In this document: positions 55,341-64,000 of the stretch, piece after piece
How positions within the stretch are numbered: position 1 is the first letter of the stretch
Layout of the letters: every line of letters begins with the position of its first letter
Assembly: GCA_951804985.1 (NCBI GenBank)
Contig: OX638130.1
Coordinates: 77,804,583-77,868,582 of the forward strand
Source of the DNA: Dryomyza anilis
Taxonomy: Eukaryota; Arthropoda; Insecta; Diptera; Dryomyzidae
Direction of reading: 5' to 3'
Length of the DNA stretch: 64,000 nucleotides
Translations under genes and position numbers: made by a program
The notes under the pieces: generated by a model
Told to the model about the DNA's origin: nothing
Databases searched by the model: none
The model's input: only the letters and a program-made list of their open reading frames with translations

Positions 55341-56028
55341 CCTAATCCTTTCCTACGATTAACACTGTGCTTTGCATAAATAGGGGGCATCCCCTGAGTG
55401 TTGGTTAATCTGTTAATTGAATTGTGCTACTTGCTACTTTTGGGCTACCTGCACAATATCGTTGGGCTACAATGTGCTACTTTTTGCAGAAAACATTCCA
55501 CTTGGCGAATCAGAGTTTTGGTGCAAAAAAACAACATGCGGCCGACGAAACTGTTCTTCATCAATAAGCGATAAATGTAGGTAGCAACCATCTTTCAAAT
55601 TCACGATTATATACAGCAACCATCAATTAAACATCTTACAAATAGGAACATAGTTGATGAATATTTGGAAAAGGTACTCCATTAGAAAATGAATCAAAAG
55701 TATTTTTATTTATTCTAGAATTAAAACAGTATCCTGGTTATACATCGCCATCATCTTTATAAATCCGTCGAAGGTAAAATAGTACAACGACTTGAGATTT
55801 CTTCGCAGAAGAATCAAATCCGACCGGTGATGCTGTCATCAAAGTAAACTCTGAAAAGGAATATTTTCCATTACGTATTGATAATTTAAATCACAGGATA
55901 TTTTATTTTCACTTTTACCATTAATATGTAATATTTGAATTGGCACTTTTTTACATTTTTTGATTTACTTAATTGTTGTGGATAAATCAAGCGTAAGGAA
56001 AAAGTACGCCCTTTTTTTTTATGGTAGT

Positions 56029-56290
56029 CAAATTTCAAAAATGCCTCAAAAGTTTTGCAGCAAATGTCCAAGAACTCAGGATGTTTGCTATCAGTCAACT
56101 GTAAATATCTCAATTTTCATTGCTGCTGGCAAACATCTCGTAACTTTCTGCATATATGTCATATTTAAAAAAAATCATAGTTTTGCTGCAACTTTATTGA
56201 AACTTATGGGATGTTTGAATATTTGCTACTAGGCGTAAATTTATAAGAATGTTTGCAGCAAGACTCTCTTATACATCCTGTTTTCTTAGT
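56029..56290. repeat. Outer right end of the TIR element
   Basis: Matches the right end of the complete element at 59400-59684 (AACTTATGGGATGTTTGAAT, CTTGTTTTCTTAGTG-type end). Confidence 0.7.
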
Positions 56291-57640
56291 GTACGTTACT
56301 TGTAATATTCCATTTGTAATATTCCATTGGTTTTATTCCATTTCCCGAAATAAAGGAATTGTCAAAATACTTGGAACATAAGGATTGGAATCCTTAGTGA
56401 AAATATGCTGAATTATAAAATTAGTATATACGTAAACAATAAATCCAAGAGATGAGAAATAATTTTTTTCTTAGAATTTATTAATTTTCTATTTAGAATA
56501 TATTTTAATATATTCCGCACCAAATTGACCAGCGGTTGGGACTCACGTTCTTCGATTTCAATAAAATTTGGGCAACTGATAAAGGGTATAAAGATATGCA
56601 TTGACCAATTTTTTAATTTTTTCGTGTACTACTTCCACAGATATTGTTGAACCACTGTAGAAATTACAACTTAATTTTTCTAAAGCTTGTTCTATTAGCT
56701 TTGAAACGTTTTAGCGTTTCTACTTCAAGAGATATTGAAATATGAAGAACCATACAAAAGTGAATTTTGGTCAATTTTTTGTAACTTTGAACCACTGTAT
56801 CTCTTAAAGTACCCGAGTGGAAATTGGTAATGCGATAACGCATCACAACCAAAGGTCACCTGAAATGATCCTGATCAGGATTGACTGGCGTAATCTAATT
56901 TGAAATTTACGTAAGGCAACCTGAAAAAATCCTGATCTAAAGCCTACTTATTGAAACCTGATCTGACACTTATGAAAAAAAAACTGTTGGATATCGTATT
57001 TATATAAGATTGAGAGTTTCGTATAAACCTTTTATAATATAATTGACTAAGAAACTTTTTCTAATAAAATAAAATATTCTAATAAATAAATGTTAAACTG
57101 TTCCAAAATAAATTCACAAAATTTCAAAAATATTTTAAATATCTCATGTCAAATGTTGTGATATATCTCATGTCGAATGTTGAGATATATCTCATGTCAA
57201 ATGTGGAATTTTTGTCATTGTTAAGTTATTGAAACATCTTTGTTCACAAAACTATTTTTTATTTGAAAGGGATCGAATTTATAAAAGCAGTTTCAGAATA
57301 ATTTATATCTACATCGAATAATAAAGTCAGGATATGGGTAAGATCAGGAAGCGTATTCAAGCAATCTGATCAGAATATTAACTTCGAATTGTACTGATTT
57401 GAACTCCTGATCAATACCTTATTTAAAAATCAGGCAGCATTATCAGACAATGATCGCACTCTGAACTAAATTTCTACTCGGGTAGTGGTCGAAAAAATTG
57501 GTCAATGCAATGCAATAATCTTTATCAGTTGTCTAAATTTCATTGAAATCGAAAAGGTGCGGAATGGTCCATGTAGTTTTACACTAAAGTATAAAAAGAC
57601 GTAAACCAAAATAATTAAATAAAAATAATATTTTGTATTT
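56291..57640. mobile_element. MITE nested inside another inverted-repeat element
   Basis: Outer inverted repeats at about 56515-56610 and 57488-57580 (CCGCACC..., TTTCAATRAAATTTRG, CATTGACCAATTTTTT) flank an inner element at 56811-57484 with termini ACCCGAGTGGAAATT and AATTTCTACTCGGGT. AGT on both sides of the inner element may be a 3-bp target duplication. No ORF with a domain. Confidence 0.65.
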
Positions 57641-58290
57641 TTATTTGGGCTACTATTTTAGACAATCCGCTACTTTTACAAATATTTATGCTACTTTTCC
57701 TGATTTAATTCTGGCAATCCTGGCGACGAGGCACAGTCAAGCCGAAGAGACTCCATGGATGCATTCAGCGACCTCAGCAGTTGCGAAACTGCTCAGTAAC
57801 TAATCGCTCAATGTTACTGAATGCACCGCTATCTCAGCTGTCAATTTACAAATTAATTTATTATTAATATTTTATTAAAGTTACATACAACTCTTTTATT
57901 GATTGAAAACATATTTTCCAATCTAAATTCCATTTTTGTTTGTAAATATTTGAGTTAAAATGTGATCGAATGTCATCGATAATAAAGGCAGCGCAAATGT
58001 AGCGTAAAAATTTCATGCTGGAAAAAATGGCGACCGCTCACTAAACATGTTGAGGGTAGCATGCCATTCAAGCTCAAATTGCTCAACAGCTCCACATCTG
58101 CTGAGGTGCAGCCATGGAGTCTCTTCATGTGCTTTCTTTGTACATTTACACTTTGTTCCTAAAGTTATCCGTACGATTTTTATTCTAAAAATACTTTTTG
58201 AATTATCTCTACCTATCTACTACTTTTGTATATGTACACATTCGTCTTAAAGTTTATAGTTTTTTCGTAATAAATAATTCCGGACGTTCC
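57641..58290. mobile_element. Short TIR element (57744-58126) and flanks
   Basis: GAAGAGACTCCATGG (57744-57758) and its exact complement (58112-58126) bound a 383-bp segment that shares GGCAGCGCAAATGTAGCG with 38740-38910. Flanking DNA shows nothing else. Confidence 0.6.
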
Positions 58291-58293
58291 GTA

Positions 58294-59684
58294 CACTAAA
58301 AAAACAAGATATTTAACCAAGTCTTGCTGCAACTATTTGTTTAAATTTTCGCATTGTAGCAAATATTGAAACATCCCATAAGTTTAAATAAACTTGCAGC
58401 AAAACTCTTAGTATTATTAAAATATGTCATATCTGCAGATAGTTACGAGATGTTTGCCACAACTGCAATGAAAATTGAGATATTTACAGTTAACTGATAG
58501 CAAACATCCTGAGATATTGAACATTTGCAACAAAACTCTTGGCTTATTTTGACATTCGACTACTAGAAAAAGGAAAATTGCGTACTTTTTCTTACGCTCG
58601 ATTTATACACAACAATAACAAGTAAAATCAATGCTGTAAAAAAGTATCAACTCAAATATTACATTTTAATGGTAAAAGTGAAAATAACATTTCCTGGGAT
58701 TGAAATTATCAACTCGTGATGAAAAATTTTTTCTTTTCAGACTTTACTTTGATGACAGCAGCGCCGGGGGACTTGAGACTTCTTCTGCGAAGAAGTCCCA
58801 AGTCGTTGCACATTCTTACACTAACAAAACAAAGATGATTACCAGAAATATCAGAGCCCAAAATATCAAGTTATTTATAAATTATTTAGATCGTCTTTGA
58901 GACAACCATATCTCAAACATCTGTCAAATACAATGAATATTGCAAGCATCTTTCAAATTTACGATTATTTATAGTAATCATCAAGTAAACATCTTACAAA
59001 TAGAAAGATAGTTGATGAATATTTGGAAAAAGTACTCCATTAGAATTCGCGGAGTAATTTTTATTGAATAGAAAGAAAATAAATCAAATACATTTTTATT
59101 TTTTTTAAAACTGTATTCTTATTATACATCGCCATCGTCTTTATAAACCCTTCGAAGCTAAAATTGTACAACGAATTGAGACTTCTTCGCGGAAGAACCA
59201 GGTTGACCCGACGCTGCTGTCATCAAGTAAACGCTGAAAAAAAAAAAATGTCCATCACGTGTTGATAATTTCAATCCCGGAAAATTTTATTATGCAATAT
59301 TTAAAATATAATATTTGAGGTGGCAATTTTTACACCATTGGATTTACTTAATTGTTGTGGATAACACGAACGTAAGAAAAAAGTACGCCATTTTCATTTT
59401 TTATAGTAGTCAAATGTCAAAATACCTCAACTGTTTTGTTGCAAATATCCAAGTTCTCAGGATGTTTGCTATCAGTCACTGTGAATATCTCAATTATCAT
59501 TGCTGTAGTGGTAAACATCTGGTAACTATCTTCACATATGTCATATTTTAAAAAAAATAATAGTTTTGCTGCAACTTTATTGAAACTTATGTGATGTTTG
59601 AATATTTGCTACAAGGTGTATATTTAAACAAATAGTTGCAGCCAGACTTTCATAAACATCTTGTTTTCTTAGTGTAGCGTATTG
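58294..59684. mobile_element. Complete palindromic TIR element, 1391 bp, TA flanks
   Basis: Begins CACTAAAAAAACAAGAT and ends ATCTTGTTTTCTTAGTG, flanked by TA (58292-58293; 59685-59686). The arms are complementary over most of their length, meeting near 58900-58940. There is no transposase frame. TA flanks suggest Tc1/mariner-type mobilisation (inference). Other copies: 43940-45970 and 50520-56290. Confidence 0.8.
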
Positions 59685-59692
59685 TTGCGGGC

Positions 59693-60398
59693 TCCAGGGG
59701 TCCTTTTGTACTTGCCTTTATTGGTGAAACCGTCAGTGACAATATTCCCTCGAAGTCCACAATTCTTTCCTAACATTTATTATTAAATAAAAACGCAAGG
59801 ATATTTTAGACTTGCTTTATACTTTTATTAATTATTGTTAAGTATTTTTACAAGTTTGAGTATAAACTGAAAACACGTCTGCACTCTAAGGCAGTTAAAA
59901 TCATAATGCTTAAAAACTAAACTTAACCTCTACTCATCACCTCGGTATCGTGCGACTCACGAACCCCTTGCTTATACTTATTTCTTAAAACACAACTCAT
60001 AAATGCAAGCAAGCATATTCTTAAATCTACGTACTACTAAAAACCCACATCAGATATTTACTAATATTGTGAAATCATTAACTGAGAAAATTCCAATGTG
60101 CTAAATTCTTAATTGGTTCCCATGCTGGCGTTAGTCTTGACTTAAATTACAACCAATGCTTTTGTTGTTGCTTTTAAACAGACGGCACACTTGCTAGCGT
60201 GTGCCTCGGATCCAATTGCAACCAGAGCATTTTTCGTTGCTTTCAAGCAGACTTAATTTTATATCCTGAAAGTATGCACTCATAAACATTATGTACTTGT
60301 TCCAGTTACGTCGTAGACGTTATTTTAAGTTAACATGCATACTGGTTATGTGCAGGCTTTCTTAAATACAACAAAAAAAGCGTTTCTGATTCACAACA
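59693..60398 (-). repeat. 3' LTR of the second errantivirus-like element
   Basis: 706 bp, minus-strand TGTTGTGAATCAG to a CAACA-ending terminus (plus-strand TGTTGCGGGCTCC at 59693), next to an AAGGGGGGAAGA tract at 60399-60412. About 150 bp of the LTR edge plus tract are tandemly repeated at 60460-60650. Confidence 0.75.
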
Positions 60399-62500
60399 TT
60401 CTTCCCCCCTTATTTTAAGAAAAAATTATTACTAAAAAGAATAATAGTTTTTTCTTTTAACGTCGTAGACGTTATTTTAAGTTAACATGCATCTGTTATT
60501 GTGCTTTTAGATTTGAACTTTATGTGCATACTGGTTATGTGCAGGCTTTCTTAAATACAACAAAAAAAAGCGTTTCTGATTCACAACATTCTTCCCCCCT
60601 TATTTTAAGAAAAAATTATTATTAAAAAGAATAATAGTTTTTTCTTTTACATCATTAATATTTCAATATATTTCTTAATTTATTTAACTTACAATAATAT
60701 TTAAAATCAATAATTATTTTTCATATTATTATAATTTATTTTACTTATTTTCATTTTAAGAATCTTATTAATGCTTATCTTCGTTACTCAATTACTTAAT
60801 TAATGGTCGCAGTTTTAGTGATATTTATATACTTTATGTAACGTTAAAAAGAAAAATGTATAACATTACAAGTCACTGAACGATGCAATTGACAAAACAG
60901 TAGTTGATCAATTTACTGCTTTGCAATCGCTGCGTTCCCTGTTGCTCTGTTGTTTTTCTTGTTTATTCATTTAAGTCATTAAATTCATTTAAGTCATTAA
61001 GTCATTAAGTCATTTGTGCAACGATTTGTTTTCTTTTAAATATTTTGCGGTATTTATTGAAAATAATACATTTAATTTTATTGAGTATATCTTTAGTTAT
61101 TGTTTATATTTATAGTTTTCATATTTTAATGTTTCTTCAAGTTTTTCATTACTTATTTCTAGTCTATTAAATTAATTATACAAAAAAAAAAATAATTGTG
61201 TTTTCTATCAATTTAAAACATAAACTGCTGTGATCGATAGTTCTGTTACTCTCTATTTACGTATATAGGTTGGCTGGCTGCATTTTATTTGTTTCTGCCA
61301 CTGTTTCGAAAAACATTGTTATTATCATTTATTCTCATCTTTCGTCTTGATTTTCTTAGCTTTGTTAATTTTGATGTCTTTCTGATGTAATTCTGAATGT
61401 AATTCTATGTTGCGTTGTTTTTTCAGTCAAATTGAATCGTACTTTGTTGAGAGCAGATACTAAAATTGGTAGTTTTGTAATTTTATATTTCTGGATATTA
61501 ATACGAATTTGTCTTCTTTAAATGTTTTAAGAGTTCATGTAGCGAAATTGTCATCTTCGGAAATCATCTTTAATTATACGTACATGTTGTTGTTTGATAT
61601 TGTTCTTTTATACTTCACTTGTTGTACATTATTTGAATATTTGAAGTTCTTAGTGTTTTTAATTTTCGTCTTCTCTTTTAAGAAATTATGTTCTTTTGTT
61701 GAAGAAATTGTCAGCATAATGTGTGAAATGTTGTTGATTTAGTACAATTATGATAACTTTGTTGATGTGTCAAATTTCTTTTTCCATTAGGTTAGCATTG
61801 ACAGCTGAATAAGTGTATATGGAATAGCTCCTTCAACTTATTTACAAAATATTAGCTTGTTCCTTGAGTGATAAAATTGTTATCTTTTAATTATATGTAC
61901 GTAAAGATGTAAAATGTTGTTGCTTCTTTATGGTAGAATAGTCGCAATTTTGCTGATTTGTCGAAATTCCACATTCATGTTTATATTGAGCTGCTTTCTT
62001 TTAATTAAACATGTTATTGATGTACAATTGTTGTTGTCCGCGCCATGACTATCACATGTTTCTTTATCATTCGTCTCTTGTACTTCATTACATAATATTA
62101 CCATTTCAGACCTTTACCCAACAAAATCAAACGATCTTCTTTGACAATTAATATTTAAACTTAGTGTCTTCTGCGTCGAATTTTATTGTTTGGTGGATTG
62201 CTAGTTCTTCTTCGTGCATGTTTTATTTCTTTGTCGTGGTTGAAATGCATTTCCAGAGCCAGGATTATTTTAAAAAATACTTATTACTTTGTAATGTTTA
62301 CTATAACTTTATAAATTATTTATATTTAACATCATTTTTACTTTCAGTATTCATAATCTTTGTTTATATTACCTTACATCATAGTATTAAAATTTTATAT
62401 TTTAATTGTATATTTATATCGAACATTTTACTGTAAATCTTTAATTGTAAAATCTTTAATTTTTTTTCTTAATATATAGACATTATTTTCTTTATAATTT
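60399..62500 (-). pseudogene. Degenerate env/3' region of the second errantivirus-like element
   Basis: Occupies the position of env, but no minus-strand frame of useful length survives. I infer it from its location between the spacer and the LTR. The plus-strand frames at 61509-61742 and 62164-62436 are AT-rich antisense noise. Confidence 0.4.
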
Positions 62501-63277
62501 CATTAGCACATGAATCAATGCTAATTCTATTCAAAAATACTTAGCTATTTATTCATGCACTAATTTGTGAATTTAATCATTATTGACAATTTTTAATAAT
62601 GGTAAGCGCGCGCGATTTATGCATAACTACTTTTGTACATTCAATAGGTACATATATATTTTCATTACCGTGTAATGATCACATTTAAAACGTTTGTTAA
62701 TTTTGTTAGATTGTGTATTGTATTTTTTCCTTATCATTCAATTATTGTTCAAATTTTTACGCTGCATTAACGTATCTCGTTTCATTTTCGGTACATTAAT
62801 GCATTGTTCCTAGATGCAAAACGCTGAATTGCATTTTATTTTATCACTTTAGTGTGTGCTACGCTAACATCTATCTGTACTTCAAGTGCAATGATCTTTC
62901 TGTTGCCTGTTTCCATTGAAAATGATCTTGACAATGAAACTGAAGTACTGACCTATCTCAATTATGACAATGTATATTTTATTGCTTTGGCAAATGTGTT
63001 CTGAATTCTTGTTTATGAAATATCTAATATAATATTCTTTATACTTTATTCCTTTCTCATTTAATACATGATCTAATGCTAGTCATCTTCTAAAATTAAT
63101 ACATAACTATTTTCTCATGCACTAATTTAGATTTTAAAAACATATTTTCTAAAAAAAAAAATTTACGCGTACTTTATTTACGTTGTTTGCAATATTATGC
63201 ATTGCGGTTAATGATCATTATGAACAGTTGGTTCAGTTATTAATTTCGTTGTTTTTGTTCGTTCGATTGTGTATAAC
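62501..63277 (-). other. Pol-env spacer of the second errantivirus-like element
   Basis: Matches 12240-13060 in reverse: GCGCGCGC near 62610, ATTACCGTGTAATGATCA, AACGTTTGTTAA-type sequence, and AATACTTAGCTATTTATTCA-type repeats at 62535 and 63095. Confidence 0.65.
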
Positions 63278-63997
63278 TTAAGAGTTATATGCTTTTAATA
63301 AGTTATTATGGAATTTTTTCCCTTTTCCCTTGATACAGATCACTGTTGTCACAGGACTTATTATCGAAAGGACTTCATAGGGACCTACCCAGATTGGTGA
63401 AAATTTGTTTTTCCTATTCTGGTTTTTTAATAAAACTTTATCTCCTTCCTTAAAAACTACCGTATTTAATGTATTATCGTAACTTCGTTTAGATCTTTCC
63501 TTAGCTTTTTCTTGATTTTGTCTGACTATCTCATGTGTACGCTGTATTTGGTATTTTAATACCTTATTGTAATCTTCACTGTTATAAATTGGTGAACATT
63601 TTCGTTTTAGGTTGGTTGGCATGTCAAATTCAAATCCGTATAAAGTACGACAAGGCGTTTGCCCTGTTGACATATGCACTGTGTTATTGTGCACATGCAT
63701 TGCCGAATTCAACCATTGATCCCAGTTGGACCCATCCTCTTTTGCAAAACATCTCAAATACTCCGCTAAAGGTCTGTGACTTCGTTCTAACGAGCCATTC
63801 GCCTGCGGGTGATAAGGTGTTATATGCATTTTTTTAATGTTTAATAACTTGCACGTGTCTGAAAATAATTTTAACACAAAATTTGACCCATTATCTGTAA
63901 TTAAAATTTTCGGAATATTATAACGCGTGATAATTTCCTCGTAAAAAGCTTTGGCTACTGTGCTTGCTTCCGCATCTGGGATAGCTACGCAGCACAT
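63278..63997 (-). pseudogene. Integrase of the second errantivirus-like element (partial)
   Basis: 239 residues open to the window edge, with 'LITDNGSNFVLKLFSDTCKL' (second Asp), 'HPQANGSLERSHRPLAEYL' (Glu), 'WVGPYEVLSIISPVT' and the same 'GKGKKFHNNLLKAY' end as 11106-12227. The family's usual Gly-Pro-Tyr is intact here, whereas the first element has Val-Pro-Tyr. The first catalytic Asp lies beyond the edge, so whether the gene is intact cannot be judged. Confidence 0.9.
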
Positions 63998-64000
63998 GTA

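Larger units (their letters stand above)
52262..55416 (+). mobile_element. jockey/CR1-type LINE, broken, with a nested SINE
   Basis: Endonuclease, RT with FADD and a full post-RT region are present in several frames. It is interrupted at 53889-54201 by a SINE. The 3' UTR ends at about 55416, where the inverted arm starts, with GTTAATCTGTTAATTGA rather than a poly-A tail. A fragment of the same family is at 40080-40735. Clade is inferred from motifs. Confidence 0.9.
50520..56028. mobile_element. Palindromic TIR element split by a LINE
   Basis: Arms 50520-51134 and 55417-56028 are reverse complements for about 612 bases with few differences. The sequence family is that of the arms of 58294-59684, but this version has an extra GTAGCCCAA/GTAGCAAGTAGC part at the inner ends. 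Between the arms lie a hairpin MITE and a LINE. The right side continues outwards to the family terminus (CTTAGTG at 56276-56282); the left outer part is missing. Confidence 0.8.
59693..64000 (-). mobile_element. Second errantivirus-like Gypsy element, running off the right edge
   Basis: On the minus strand from 63997: integrase, spacer, degenerate env region, polypurine tract and 3' LTR (59693-60398). The integrase and spacer are close relatives of 11500-13100, but the LTR is different inside, so it is a related family, not a copy of the same one. Confidence 0.85.

Noticed and set aside
61509..62436. Hydrophobic plus-strand frames (77 and 90 codons)
   Set aside because: AT-rich antisense of the decayed env region of the second errantivirus; Phe/Leu/Ile content follows base composition.

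Overview
The window looks like repeat-dense, AT-rich chromatin from a fly (Diptera, probably a higher fly; species not determinable). The evidence is 17.6-like env-bearing LTR retrotransposons (errantiviruses), APE-type and RTE-type LINEs, a tRNA-derived SINE, hAT remnants, foldback and MITE-like elements, and a decayed intron-containing copy of the Mediator subunit gene MED23. I see no intact host gene, no functional tRNA or rRNA gene, and nothing prokaryotic.

Layout. 1-2520: minus-strand LINE running off the left edge. 1866-18499 and 18500 to about 30300: two head-to-tail copies of one composite block. In order, each block carries a LINE fragment, an LTR-like remnant, a SINE tail joined to a second repeat (module X), and a foldback-like element. 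The foldback-like element has arms made of (A)TGATGAGAAA-rich ends and about 105-bp tandem repeats, 10-bp GATC arrays, and a deleted hAT transposase gene in its centre. Copy 1 carries a 10.3-kb errantivirus in its left arm (5522-15822, 4-bp target duplication CTGG). Copy 2 keeps only a 1.3-kb remnant of it, but has gained a 3.6-kb LOA-like LINE (20932-24537); copy 1 preserves that insertion's empty site.

30783-31490: RTE-type LINE relic. 32652-38585: minus-strand Mag-like Gypsy element with both LTRs, broken by about 2 kb of other repeats. 39309-39424: candidate orphan exon. 39585-40065: minisatellite. 40080-40735: LINE fragment holding a perfect 86-bp inverted duplication. 40741-42410: MED23 pseudogene on the minus strand. 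42485-46545: foldback, SINE/X and TIR-element fragments, with a 906-bp solo LTR (44905-45810, TSD ACTA).

46945-48880: long inverted-repeat element with a tandem-repeat core. 50520-56028: 0.6-kb inverted arms enclosing a MITE and a jockey/CR1-type LINE, which is itself interrupted by a tRNA-derived SINE (53889-54201, 8-bp TSD). 56500-59684: MITE and TIR elements, including a complete 1.39-kb palindromic element with TA flanks. 59693-64000: a second, minus-strand errantivirus-like element running off the right edge.

Nothing here reads as one cooperating pathway; the window is a layered record of insertions, deletions and duplication. The most unusual structure is the tandemly duplicated hAT-containing foldback element with satellite-like arms.
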